Below, one piece after another: positions 16,403 through 24,912 of a DNA stretch of 64,000 nucleotides. The stretch covers positions 3,107,001 to 3,171,000 of the forward strand of contig NZ_PHUL01000001.1 of NCBI RefSeq assembly GCF_002813425.1. Reading direction: 5' to 3'. Made by a program: the position numbers and the translations under genes. The number at the start of each line of letters is the position of its first letter. Positions within the stretch are counted from its first letter, which is position 1. Source of the stretch: Cellulophaga sp. RHA19. Lineage in GTDB: Bacteria; Bacteroidota; Bacteroidia; Flavobacteriales; Flavobacteriaceae. The notes below the pieces were generated by a model that worked only from the letters and a program-made list of their open reading frames with translations, had not been told where the DNA came from and made no database searches.

Positions 16403-17662
16403 TTACTCTCCCATTGCAGCTGCAACAGCGGCAGATAATCTTTTGTATGTACCGTTAGTTAAACGCTCACGTATTGCATCAAAAGCATTAAGTGTTTCGT
16501 TTACATCTTCTAGTGTATGAGAAGTTGTAGGTATCATTCTTAATAAAATAAGTCCTTTTGGAATTACTGGGTAAACTACTATAGAGCAGAAAATACCATA
16601 ATTTTCTCTTAAGTCTCTCACCAATGCCATAGCTTCTGGTATACTACCATTTAAAAATACTGGAGTTACACAACTTGTTGTTGTACCAATATCAAAACCA
16701 CGATCTTTTAATCCTGTTTGTAATGCATTTACATTTTCCCAAAGTTTGTTTTTTAACTCTGGCATAGTCCTAAGCATATCTAAACGCTTAAGTGCACCTA
16801 CAACCAATTGCATTTGCAAAGATTTTGCAAACATTTGAGAACGTAAGTTGTATTTTAAGTAATCTATAATTTCTTTATCTGCAGCAATAAAAGCTCCAGT
16901 ACTAGCCAAAGATTTAGCAAATGTTGCAAAGTAAACATCAATATCGTCTTGTACGCCCTGCTCTTCACCTGCACCAGCACCAGTTTTACCTAAAGTACCA
17001 AAACCATGAGCATCATCAACTAAAAATCTAAAGTTATACTTTTTCTTAAGTGCAACTATTTCTTTTAGTTTTCCTTGCTCGCCACGCATACCAAAAACAC
17101 CTTCAGAGATAACTAAAATACCTCCACCAGTTTGCTCTGCCATTTTTGTAGCACGCTCTAAGTTTTTTTCTAAACTCTCTACATCGTTGTGCTTATAAGT
17201 AAAACGCTTACCCATATGCAAACGTACACCGTCTATAATACAAGCATGAGAATCTACATCATAAACTATAATATCATCCTTAGATACCAAAGCGTCTATA
17301 GTAGACACCATACCTTGGTAACCAAAGTTTAATAAGTAAGCTGACTCTTTGTTTACAAATGCCGCTAACTCATTCTGTAATTGTTCGTGTAAGTCTGTGT
17401 GTCCAGACATCATACGTGCACCCATTGGGTATGCAGAACCGTAATCAGCTGCTGCCTGTGCATCTACTTTACGCACTTCTGGGTGGTTTGCTAATCCTAA
17501 ATAATCATTAACACTCCATGTAATTACTTCTTTCCCTTGAAACTTCATTCTGTTAGAAATAGTTCCTTCTAATTTAGGGAAAACAAAATATCCCTCTGCT
17601 TGCGATGCCCATTTTCCTAATGGTCCTTTGTTCGCTAGTATTCTATCAAATAAATCTCTCAT
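16403..17662 (-). CDS. alpha-oxoamine synthase (sphinganine/capnine-type; candidate cysteate acyltransferase)
   Basis: A 419-residue PLP fold-type I enzyme of the alpha-oxoamine synthase family (serine palmitoyltransferase, KBL, BioF). Key residues seen: PLP-stacking His139 in VDSHACI, VDDAHGFGTLG (Asp216, His219), and Schiff-base Lys250 in FAKSLASTG. Family members condense an amino acid with an acyl-thioester. In Bacteroidota this subgroup makes sphingolipid (serine) or sulfonolipid/capnine (cysteate) backbones; annotations as 2-amino-3-ketobutyrate CoA ligase are common. The neighbouring cysteine-synthase-like gene makes the cysteate option attractive (inference). It has its own promoter box at 17684-17691. 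Confidence 0.85.
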   Translation of the reverse strand: MRDLFDRILANKGPLGKWASQAEGYFVFPKLEGTISNRMKFQGKEVITWSVNDYLGLANHPEVRKVDAQAAADYGSAYPMGARMMSGHTDLHEQLQNELAAFVNKESAYLLNFGYQGMVSTIDALVSKDDIIVYDVDSHACIIDGVRLHMGKRFTYKHNDVESLEKNLERATKMAEQTGGGILVISEGVFGMRGEQGKLKEIVALKKKYNFRFLVDDAHGFGTLGKTGAGAGEEQGVQDDIDVYFATFAKSLASTGAFIAADKEIIDYLKYNLRSQMFAKSLQMQLVVGALKRLDMLRTMPELKNKLWENVNALQTGLKDRGFDIGTTTSCVTPVFLNGSIPEAMALVRDLRENYGIFCSIVVYPVIPKGLILLRMIPTTSHTLEDVNETLNAFDAIRERLTNGTYKRLSAAVAAAMGE

Positions 17663-17683
17663 CTAAGCTATTTTGGCTGTCTG

Positions 17684-17718
17684 CAAAAGTACAGAATTTC
17701 AGCAAGGTTTCATAACAA
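17684..17718 (-). promoter_or_regulatory. promoter of the oxoamine synthase gene
   Basis: Minus-strand TACTTTTG (17684-17691) matches TAnnTTTG. A TTG (17716-17718) lies 24 bases upstream as a possible -33 element, at the long end of the usual spacing. It sits downstream of the terminator at 17729-17757, so the gene can be expressed separately from its neighbour. Confidence 0.45.
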
Positions 17719-17728
17719 TTTTATGAAC

Positions 17729-17757
17729 AAAAAAAAACAATGAATTAAAATTCATTG
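17729..17757 (-). terminator. terminator of the cysteine-synthase-like gene
   Basis: On the minus strand a CAATGAATT/AATTCATTG hairpin is followed by nine T's, 29 bases past the stop at 17786. Confidence 0.8.
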
Positions 17758-17785
17758 CTTTTTTATTTTTTATATTCTAAGTTTT

Positions 17786-18826
17786 CTACTTAACAAATTG
17801 AATTTCTGGCTTTTCCTCTGTTTCTACAGCATTTAAAAAACCTTGAGCTTCCATCCATTCATCACTATATATTTTACTCATATATCTAGATCCGTGGTCT
17901 GGAAATATAACTACTACTCTACTGTTGGCATCAAATTCACCTTCTGCATATAGTTGTTTTACAGCTTGCATAGCAGCTCCACTTGTATACCCAACAAACA
18001 AACCTTCTGTTCCAGATATTTGTCTTGCTGTGTGTGCACTTTCTTCATCTGTAACTTTAATAAACTTATCTATTACATCAAAATCTGTGGCTCCTGGAAT
18101 TAAGTTTTTACCTAAACCTTCTATTCGGTATGGGTAAATCTCATTAGCATCAAACTCACGTGTTTCATGATATTTTTTTAGTACAGATCCAAAAGCATCT
18201 ACACCAATAACTTTTACATCTGGGTTTTGCTCTTTTAAATACTTTGCAGTACCTGATATTGTACCTCCTGTACCACTACAAGCTACTAAATGTGTAATAT
18301 TACCATTTGTTTGCTCCCAAATTTCTGGGCCTGTAGATGCATAGTGTGCTGCTCTGTTTAACTCATTAAAATACTGATTAATGTAAATAGAACCTTCTGT
18401 TTCTGTATGCAATCTTTTTGCAACTTCATAATAAGAACGTGGATCATCTGCACTTACGTGAGCCGGACAAACATAAACTTGCGCGCCCATAGAGCGTAAC
18501 ATATCTATTTTATCTGGAGATGATTTAGAACTTACCGCTAGTATACATTTGTATCCTTTAACAATACTTGCCATTGCTATACTAAAGCCTGTATTACCAG
18601 ATGTAGTTTCTATTATTGTACTGTCTTCGTGTAATAATCCTTTACGTTCTGCTTCTTCAATAATATGAATTGCAATTCTGTCTTTAGCAGAATGTCCTGG
18701 ATTAAAAGCCTCTACTTTAGCGTAATATTCTCCTTTAAAGGAGCTAGTAACATTATTAATTTTAATTAACGGAGTGTTACCTATTAACTCTAAAACATTG
18801 TTATAGGCATTAATTTTATTTTCCAT
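17786..18826 (-). CDS. cysteine-synthase-family PLP enzyme (candidate cysteate synthase)
   Basis: A 346-residue fold-type II PLP enzyme. The Schiff-base lysine is Lys48 in [12 protein letters not shown], substrate loop TSGNTGFS, and phosphate-binding loop SGTGGTISG. It lacks the regulatory CBS domains of full cystathionine beta-synthase and ends in an acidic, Glu-rich tail. Relatives make cysteine, cystathionine or, in sulfonolipid producers, cysteate from phosphoserine and sulfite. The partner is the oxoamine synthase immediately downstream on the same strand. A terminator and promoter between them suggest separate control. Primary cysteine synthesis remains an equally possible role. Confidence 0.85.
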   Translation of the reverse strand: MENKINAYNNVLELIGNTPLIKINNVTSSFKGEYYAKVEAFNPGHSAKDRIAIHIIEEAERKGLLHEDSTIIETTSGNTGFSIAMASIVKGYKCILAVSSKSSPDKIDMLRSMGAQVYVCPAHVSADDPRSYYEVAKRLHTETEGSIYINQYFNELNRAAHYASTGPEIWEQTNGNITHLVACSGTGGTISGTAKYLKEQNPDVKVIGVDAFGSVLKKYHETREFDANEIYPYRIEGLGKNLIPGATDFDVIDKFIKVTDEESAHTARQISGTEGLFVGYTSGAAMQAVKQLYAEGEFDANSRVVVIFPDHGSRYMSKIYSDEWMEAQGFLNAVETEEKPEIQFVK

Positions 18827-18881
18827 GCGTATTTGGTTATAAAATGATAAGACTTCGTTGGTTTGCTTATCAATTACGTGA

Positions 18882-18889
18882 CAAATTTA
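18882..18889 (-). promoter_or_regulatory. -7 box of the cysteine-synthase-like gene
   Basis: Minus-strand TAAATTTG matches TAnnTTTG, 56 bases upstream of the start at 18826. Confidence 0.4.
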
Positions 18890-18900
18890 GCCTTTTTTTT

Positions 18901-21039
18901 TTACTTAGCTATTTTTCCTTCTAAATCTATTAAAAAAGCATAGTCTTTTGCTACTTCTTTTAATGCTTCAAACCTACCTGACGCACCACCATGGCCTGCA
19001 TCCATATTGGTATCTAAGAACAATAAATTAGTATCTGTTTTATATTCTCTTAGCTTAGCAACCCATTTAGCTGGTTCCCAATACTGTACCTGTGAATCAT
19101 GCAAACCTGTTGTTACCAACATTGTTGGGTAATTTTGGGCCGTAACATTATCATACGGAGAATAAGATTTCATATAATCATAATACTCCTTGTCATTAGG
19201 ATTACCCCATTCATCATATTCACCTGTTGTAAGCGGTATAGAATCATCTAACATTGTAGTTACTACGTCTACAAAAGGTACACTTGCAATAACACCATTG
19301 TAAAGTTCTGGTGCCATATTAACTATTGCACCCATAAGTAAACCACCTGCAGAACCTCCTGATGCATACAAATGTTTATTACTTGTGTAGTTATTATCAA
19401 TTAAATGTTTAGAGCAATCTATAAAATCTGTAAAAGTATTTCTCTTTTTAAGTAACTTACCATCTTCATACCATTTTCTACCTAAATACTCACTACCACG
19501 TATGTGCGCTATTACATAAATAAAACCTCTATCTAACAAACTTAAACGCACTGTAGAAAAATAAGGATCTATAGTATGCCCATAAGAGCCGTAAGCGTAT
19601 TGTAATACAGGGCTAGAACCATCTAACTTAGTATCTTTATGGTATACAACAGACATAGGTACTTTTACTCCATCTCTGGCTGTTGCCCAAATACGTTCGG
19701 ACTTATAATTATCTTTATTAAACTTACCACCTAAAACTTCTTGCTCTTTTTTTATTTCCTTAGATTTTGTTTCCATATCAAAATCTATAACAGAACTTGG
19801 CGTAGTTAAAGAGTTGTACCCATACCTTAGTATTTTAGTGTCAAAATCTGGATTTGTACCAACATAACACGTGTAAGTTTCATCTTCAAATGGTAAGTAA
19901 TACCCATTATTAGTATCCCAACGTACTATTTTTAACTTATTTAAACCGTTTTCTCTTTCAGACAAAACATAATAGTCCTTAAAAATATCTAAATCTTCAA
20001 GCAATACATCTTCTCTATGTGAAATAAATTCTGACCAATTTTTAGATGCCGTAGCAGAATCACTACAAGTCATCAATTTAAAATTAAAGGCATTATCTTT
20101 ATTAGTAAGTATAAAAAACTTGTCTCCGTAATGAGCTATAGAATACTCTAAACCTCTTTCCCTTGGTGAAAATATTTTAAATTCTGAATCTGGCTCCTCT
20201 GTTTTTATAAACCTATATTCAGATGTTAAGGTACTAGATGAGCCTATAACAATAAACTTTTTAGATTTTGTTTTGTATATATAGGTGTTAAAAGTTTCAT
20301 CTTGTTCATGATATACCAACTCATCCTCAGATGCTGGCGTACCTAATTTATGCTTGTATATTTTATCTGACCTTAAAGTAACAGGGTCTTTTTTGGTGTA
20401 AAATAAAGTTGAGTTATCTGCGGCCCAAACACTACTACCTGTTGTTTTTTCTATAACATCATCATAAATTTCACCCGTTTCTAAGTTTTTTATTCTAATG
20501 GTATATTCTCTTCTAGAAATAGTGTCTACACCAAATGCAGCCAATGTGTTATCAGGACTAATTGCAATACCATTTAAGCTAAAATAGTCTTTATCCTTAG
20601 CTAAGTCATTACAATTAAAAATAATTTCTTCATCTGCTGTTTCAGTTCCTTTTCGTCTAGAATATATTGGGTACTCTTTTCCAACTTCATACCTAGTACA
20701 ATACCAATAACCATTTAATTTATAAGGTACAGAAGAATCATCTTCTTTTATACGACCTTTCATTTCAGCAAAGAGCTCTTTCTGAAAATCTTTGGTATGC
20801 GCTGTTAATGTATTATAGTAAGCATTTTCTTCCTCTAAGTATGCAATTACTTCTTTATCTTCTCTGTTATTTAACCAATAGTAATCATCCTCTCTAACAT
20901 CATTGTGTTTAGACAGTTCTTTTGGTTCTTTTTTTGCAACAGGAATTTTAATAGTAGCCATAGGCTTATCTTTATTTTGACATGAAGCAGCAAAAATAAT
21001 ACTAACTAACAGAACTATGCATTTTTTTATGACTTTCAT
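18901..21039 (-). CDS. S9A prolyl oligopeptidase / oligopeptidase B-like lipoprotein
   Basis: A 712-residue serine peptidase. The lipoprotein signal is IIFAASC with Cys20 as the acylated residue, so it is probably membrane-anchored in the periplasm. An N-terminal beta-propeller (about 60-430) is followed by an alpha/beta-hydrolase domain. The catalytic triad is visible: Ser563 in ASGGSAGG, Asp648 in GLHDSQV and His683 in DAGHGG. Sequence type is closest to oligopeptidase B (PtrB), which cleaves short peptides after basic residues. It is divergent from ybaB. Confidence 0.93.
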   Translation of the reverse strand: MKVIKKCIVLLVSIIFAASCQNKDKPMATIKIPVAKKEPKELSKHNDVREDDYYWLNNREDKEVIAYLEEENAYYNTLTAHTKDFQKELFAEMKGRIKEDDSSVPYKLNGYWYCTRYEVGKEYPIYSRRKGTETADEEIIFNCNDLAKDKDYFSLNGIAISPDNTLAAFGVDTISRREYTIRIKNLETGEIYDDVIEKTTGSSVWAADNSTLFYTKKDPVTLRSDKIYKHKLGTPASEDELVYHEQDETFNTYIYKTKSKKFIVIGSSSTLTSEYRFIKTEEPDSEFKIFSPRERGLEYSIAHYGDKFFILTNKDNAFNFKLMTCSDSATASKNWSEFISHREDVLLEDLDIFKDYYVLSERENGLNKLKIVRWDTNNGYYLPFEDETYTCYVGTNPDFDTKILRYGYNSLTTPSSVIDFDMETKSKEIKKEQEVLGGKFNKDNYKSERIWATARDGVKVPMSVVYHKDTKLDGSSPVLQYAYGSYGHTIDPYFSTVRLSLLDRGFIYVIAHIRGSEYLGRKWYEDGKLLKKRNTFTDFIDCSKHLIDNNYTSNKHLYASGGSAGGLLMGAIVNMAPELYNGVIASVPFVDVVTTMLDDSIPLTTGEYDEWGNPNDKEYYDYMKSYSPYDNVTAQNYPTMLVTTGLHDSQVQYWEPAKWVAKLREYKTDTNLLFLDTNMDAGHGGASGRFEALKEVAKDYAFLIDLEGKIAK

Positions 21040-21051
21040 TTTTTTTTAAGA

Positions 21052-21079
21052 TTGATTGACTAACAATTTAGTAATTTTG
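21052..21079 (+). promoter_or_regulatory. promoter of ybaB
   Basis: TTG (21052-21054), 17 bases, then TAATTTTG (21072-21079): both halves of the Bacteroidetes TTG/TAnnTTTG promoter with good spacing, 30 bases upstream of the ATG. Confidence 0.6.
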
Positions 21080-21108
21080 AAACATATTAACTATAATAAA
21101 GAAAAATT

Positions 21109-21435
21109 ATGTTTGGAGATATGATGGGAATGATGGGTAAATTGAAAGAAACCCAGCAAAAAGTTGAAGAAACAAAACAACGCTTAAACACTGTATTAAT
21201 TGATGAAAAGTCTATTGATGAAGCAATTAAAGTAACTATAACAGCTAATAGAACTATAAAAAGTATAGAGATAGATGAAAGTCTTTTAAATGACAAAGAA
21301 CAACTTGAAGATTACCTAATTATAACATTAAATAAAGCTATAGAAAGAGCAACGAAGGTTAATGAAACCGAGCTGGCTGCTGCTGCAAAAGATGGTTTAC
21401 CCAATATTCCAGGAATGGATTCGTTATTTAAATAA
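21109..21435 (+). CDS. ybaB: YbaB/EbfC nucleoid-associated protein
   Basis: A 108-residue DNA-binding protein of the YbaB/EbfC family, a dimeric tweezer-like nucleoid protein. It starts with the Met-rich [21 protein letters not shown], then a helix, the [16 protein letters not shown] beta region, and a C-terminal helix ending [13 protein letters not shown]. It is often near recR or dnaX in other phyla, but not here. The thioredoxin-like gene follows 41 bases on and is probably co-transcribed. Confidence 0.9.
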   Translation: MFGDMMGMMGKLKETQQKVEETKQRLNTVLIDEKSIDEAIKVTITANRTIKSIEIDESLLNDKEQLEDYLIITLNKAIERATKVNETELAAAAKDGLPNIPGMDSLFK

Positions 21436-21476
21436 AAACTGGCAGGTTTTTTGCAAGAATATAAAAAAAGACACAA

Positions 21477-21932
21477 ATGAAACACTTATTAATTGCCTTA
21501 ATTTTTCCATTACTATTTGGAACAACTTCAACCAACAAAGTTATTGGAGATGTAGAATGGAGCACAGATTACGAAACGGTTATTAAAAAAGCCAAAAAAG
21601 GAAATAAAAACATTATAATTTATTTTACTGGTAGTGATTGGTGTGGACCTTGCAAAATGCTTAAAAAAGATTTGTTTGCAACTGAAGAATTTAAAGAAAT
21701 TGCAAAGCACTACGAGCTACTTTACATAGATATTCCTAGAAATAACGATTTACTTACAGAAAAGCAATTAAAACACAATATGGATTTAATGGCTAAATAT
21801 AATAAAAAAGGAGTTTTTCCTAATTTAAAAGTACTGGATAGTAAAGGCAGGGAAAAAGGGGCTTTACACGGCTATAGTATGAACGGTGAAGTACAACATC
21901 ACATTAAGTTTTTAAAAAAATATATGGATTAA
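21477..21932 (+). CDS. exported thioredoxin-like protein
   Basis: A 151-residue thioredoxin-fold protein with a signal peptide (MKHLLIALIFPLLFGTTST) and the active site TGSDWCGPCKMLKKD (Cys56, Cys59). The cis-Pro loop reads GVFPNLKVLD. It most resembles the C-terminal domain of DsbD and periplasmic thioredoxin-7-type reductases, so it probably reduces or repairs disulfides in the periplasm. Its partner is unknown. It lies after ybaB and before a strong terminator. Confidence 0.88.
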   Translation: MKHLLIALIFPLLFGTTSTNKVIGDVEWSTDYETVIKKAKKGNKNIIIYFTGSDWCGPCKMLKKDLFATEEFKEIAKHYELLYIDIPRNNDLLTEKQLKHNMDLMAKYNKKGVFPNLKVLDSKGREKGALHGYSMNGEVQHHIKFLKKYMD

Positions 21933-21960
21933 AAATCCTTATATAAAAAAAGCAAATTAA

Positions 21961-21989
21961 AGCCTTCAATTAATTTTGAAGGCTTTTTT
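21961..21989 (+). terminator. terminator of the ybaB/thioredoxin unit
   Basis: AGCCTTCAA-TTAATT-TTGAAGGCT hairpin followed by a T run. The rest of the gap to 22151 holds no ORF or recognisable motif. Confidence 0.85.
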
Positions 21990-22151
21990 TATAGATCAAA
22001 ATAACCCTGTTTTATATATTAGACTAACACTTAAATACTAAATACATTAGTTCATGTAGCAGTAACTAATTAGGTTATAAAACTAAATAGTAATAAAGTT
22101 ATATGTGATATGATTACTAAAATGAAGAATAGCTTTATGTATTAAAAAGCA

Positions 22152-22181
22152 AAAAGGCTTTCAAAATTAATTGAAAGCCTT
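22152..22181 (-). terminator. terminator of the OmpA-family gene
   Basis: Minus strand: AGGCTTTCAATTAATTTTGAAAGCCT hairpin followed by T's, 38 bases beyond the stop at 22219. Confidence 0.85.
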
Positions 22182-22218
22182 TTGTTATTATTTAATAATT
22201 AACTTTAATAGTTACCTA

Positions 22219-23319
22219 TTAGTTGTTAATTAATCTAAATTCAGTTCTTCTGTTTGCTGCGTGCTCTCTTTCAGTACAAGAAACACCGTCTTTACATCTG
22301 TTCTTTAATTTGTTTTCACCGTAACCATTAGCTACTAATAAGCTAGAGTTTATACCTTTAGAAATTAAGTAATCTGCAACAGATTTAGCTCTTTTTTCAG
22401 ATAAACTTTGGTTAGATGCATTATTACCTCTTGCATCTGTATGAGAAGCAATCTCTAATTTAACACCTGGGTTTTGCTTTAAAACTGGCATTAATCTAGA
22501 ATCGATAATACTTTTAGCTGCAGGAGTTAAAGTAGAGCTACCTAAGTTCCAGTTAATAGGTAAAGCTTGGTATTGTACTAAAGAACACTCAACTTCGCTC
22601 CAAGTAGTTAAACCACCTTTTTCCTTTAATACTTCTTTTGTAATTGTTTTAGTTACAGCTGGTACAGATACGTTTGTAGTGTAAGCATCTTTATCTAATA
22701 CAGTTTTAGTAATTTCTTTATACTCAGCAGGAATAACAGTTTCTACAACAGAAGGTCCAGAGATTAATACAGTTTTCTTGTAAGTTGCGTTTCTTGATCC
22801 AATTGGAGTTTTTGATACAGAAGCATCTGCACCTAAAACCTGAGTTTGAATAGTTGTAAATTCTGCTGGGTAACCTTTGTAACACCAGTATCTACAATCA
22901 TCTGGGTTACCAGAAGCACAATCAGGAGCAGAAGCACCTAATTCCCATACTGCATAAGCAGGTTTAACTTCTACAGTTTCTGAACTAGGGTTAAAACTAG
23001 CTGGTGTAATGCTAATAGTGTTACCACCTTCTTTAGCTACATAAGAAATTGTTTCTGTACCCCATTTAGCAGGAACTACTTTTAACGTCTTACTTTCATC
23101 TTTTATTAATACACGCTCTGTAACAGTCTTAAAAGTTGCTGGTACTGCCTTTAATACAGAATATGCAGGCTTAGTAGTAATTGTAATTGACTCATTTACG
23201 TAAACATCTGGAGTAGTACAACGTACATAACATTTACCTGGTTCTGGATTAGTTGGCAAGTCTTGAGCCATTGTAACAGATGCAGTCATAACTGCAAATA
23301 AGAATAATAATTTTTTCAT
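22219..23319 (-). CDS. OmpA-family outer-membrane protein with PA-x-T repeats
   Basis: A 366-residue exported protein. The signal peptide ends near VTMAQ (residue 19). Residues 50-235 contain six degenerate repeats of a V/I-P-A-x-x-x-T-I-T-K-x-V-L pattern at about 60, 83, 106, 151, 198 and 220, with two Cys pairs (C30/C34 and C134/C142/C146) between. The OmpA-like peptidoglycan-binding domain is at about 256-366, with SHTDARGNNASNQSLSEKRA and NRRTEFRL. It probably links outer membrane and cell wall. The repeat section may be stalk-like (inference). It is a single gene with its own promoter and terminator. Confidence 0.9.
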   Translation of the reverse strand: MKKLLFLFAVMTASVTMAQDLPTNPEPGKCYVRCTTPDVYVNESITITTKPAYSVLKAVPATFKTVTERVLIKDESKTLKVVPAKWGTETISYVAKEGGNTISITPASFNPSSETVEVKPAYAVWELGASAPDCASGNPDDCRYWCYKGYPAEFTTIQTQVLGADASVSKTPIGSRNATYKKTVLISGPSVVETVIPAEYKEITKTVLDKDAYTTNVSVPAVTKTITKEVLKEKGGLTTWSEVECSLVQYQALPINWNLGSSTLTPAAKSIIDSRLMPVLKQNPGVKLEIASHTDARGNNASNQSLSEKRAKSVADYLISKGINSSLLVANGYGENKLKNRCKDGVSCTEREHAANRRTEFRLINN

Positions 23320-23370
23320 TTTTGGTTAATGTGTTTAATTAATGTTAAAATATGTTAAATAATTATACTG

Positions 23371-23407
23371 CAAATATAAAATTTTATGATCGATAAAACA
23401 CAAAAAA
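23371..23407 (-). promoter_or_regulatory. promoter of the OmpA-family gene
   Basis: Minus strand: TTG at 23401-23403 inside TTTTTTG, 22 bases, then TATATTTG (23371-23378), a full Bacteroidetes-type promoter 52 bases before the start. Confidence 0.55.
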
Positions 23408-23558
23408 GCAGACAAAATTATTAAAAATACCAGTTTTACTGATATCAACGGGTTAACAGAGGTTAATTATTAAGTAAATACATTATCTTAATTAAATCTT
23501 AAAATTAATTTAACCAACTCCTTTAAAAAAATCTTATCTTTAAGAAAAATGTGGAGTT

Positions 23559-23864
23559 ATGATAGATATAATTAAAAAAGAGGATAACACTTTCACTTTT
23601 CGTTTAAAAACAAAGAATAATATTGTTTTGCTACAAGGGAATAGTTTTAATAGTAAGGAAGAAATAAATAATACTATAAAAGAAATAAAGCCGTCTATAA
23701 ACAGTTTAAACGTTTTTGAGCGCAAAACAGCTTACAACGGCAAATTTTTATTCAATTTAAAAAACCTGAACGGTAAAATTATAGGTAAAAGTCAATTCTA
23801 CTCTTCTGAAGCAGGAATGGAAAATGGTATAAAGAACTTAAAAAATAGTTTTTTATCAATTTAA
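23559..23864 (+). CDS. YegP/DUF1508 family protein
   Basis: A 101-residue protein made of two copies of the DUF1508 module: FTFRLKTKNNIVLLQGNSF with the KEEINNTIKEIK helix, then FLFNLKNLNGKIIGKSQFY with the MENGIKNLK helix. The family forms small beta-beta-beta-alpha domains of unknown function. It is cytoplasmic, with no signal sequence. It is convergent with the threonine aldolase gene, with only 5 bases between the stops and no terminator hairpin. Confidence 0.85.
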   Translation: MIDIIKKEDNTFTFRLKTKNNIVLLQGNSFNSKEEINNTIKEIKPSINSLNVFERKTAYNGKFLFNLKNLNGKIIGKSQFYSSEAGMENGIKNLKNSFLSI

Positions 23865-23869
23865 TAAAC

Positions 23870-24892
23870 CTATAAATGCTTTAAAATAGATAAAAAGGAA
23901 TTATGCATACTATCTGTATAATCTAAATGCGTTACTATACGTAGTTTACCTTGCCCCATTCCTATAATTTCTATATTGTTTTTAAGTAGTTTTTCTAAAA
24001 ATTCTTCTTGCGTAATTTTAGTTTCATCAATTGCAAAAATTATAATGTTAGTTTCTATTGGTTCTACAGATTTTACAAAGTCAAGATTTGTTAAAACCTC
24101 TCCTATTTCTTTTGCTTTTGTATGGTCTTCTTGTAAACGCTCTATATTATTATCTAAGGCATAGATAGCCGCTCCTGCCAAATAACCAGCCTGTCGCATA
24201 CCGCCACCAAATAGTTTACGCACACGTATTGCCCTTTGTATATCTGCGTTAGAGCCTACTAAAACAGAACCAACAGGACAACCTAAACCTTTACTTAAAC
24301 AAACACTTATAGTATCAAATAAATCTCCGTATTGCTTTGTAGTCTCTCCTTTGGCTACTAAAGCATTCCATAAACGAGCACCATCTAGATGGTATTTTAA
24401 ATTATGCGCATCACAAACTGCTTTAATTTTTTTTAACTCTTCAAAATCCCAACAAGCTCCTCCTCCTTTATTAGTTGTATTTTCTATACTAACTAATGTT
24501 GTTAAAGGACTATGGTAAAAATCTGGTGGATTTATAGCTTCCTCTACCTGTTTTGCCGTCATCATACCTCTATGACCATCTACTAACCTACATGAAACTC
24601 CACTATTAAAACTAACACCACCACCTTCATAATTAAAAATATGAGCATATTTATCGCATATTAATTGTTCTCCGGGTTGTGTATGCAACTTTATTGCTGT
24701 TTGGTTAGCCATAGTTCCACTAGGAAAAAACAAAGCAGCTTCTTTACCAAACATAGCTGCCACTTTAGCCTCTAATTTATTTATGGTTGGGTCGTGTTTA
24801 AAAACATCATCTCCTACTTCTGATGCAAACATTGCTTGCAACATTTCTGGTGTTGGCTTAGTGACTGTATCACTAATAAGGTTAATCTTCAT
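23870..24892 (-). CDS. ltaE: low-specificity L-threonine aldolase
   Basis: A 340-residue PLP fold-type I enzyme that splits L-threonine or L-allo-threonine to glycine and acetaldehyde. The start MKINLISDTVTKPTPEM is a family hallmark; HLDGARLWNA binds the cofactor; the Schiff-base lysine is Lys201 in CLSKGLGCPVGS. Length is typical. It starts 20 bases after the stop of the upstream metalloprotease gene on the same strand, so the two may be co-transcribed, though no functional link is evident. Confidence 0.93.
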   Translation of the reverse strand: MKINLISDTVTKPTPEMLQAMFASEVGDDVFKHDPTINKLEAKVAAMFGKEAALFFPSGTMANQTAIKLHTQPGEQLICDKYAHIFNYEGGGVSFNSGVSCRLVDGHRGMMTAKQVEEAINPPDFYHSPLTTLVSIENTTNKGGGACWDFEELKKIKAVCDAHNLKYHLDGARLWNALVAKGETTKQYGDLFDTISVCLSKGLGCPVGSVLVGSNADIQRAIRVRKLFGGGMRQAGYLAGAAIYALDNNIERLQEDHTKAKEIGEVLTNLDFVKSVEPIETNIIIFAIDETKITQEEFLEKLLKNNIEIIGMGQGKLRIVTHLDYTDSMHNSFLSILKHL

Positions 24893-24912
24893 TCTTTACA
24901 ATTTATATTTTT

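Noticed and set aside
21961..22181. Two similar GCCTT hairpins as a mobile repeat pair
   Set aside because: Each lies directly after a gene and has its own T tract in the right direction; they are ordinary terminators.
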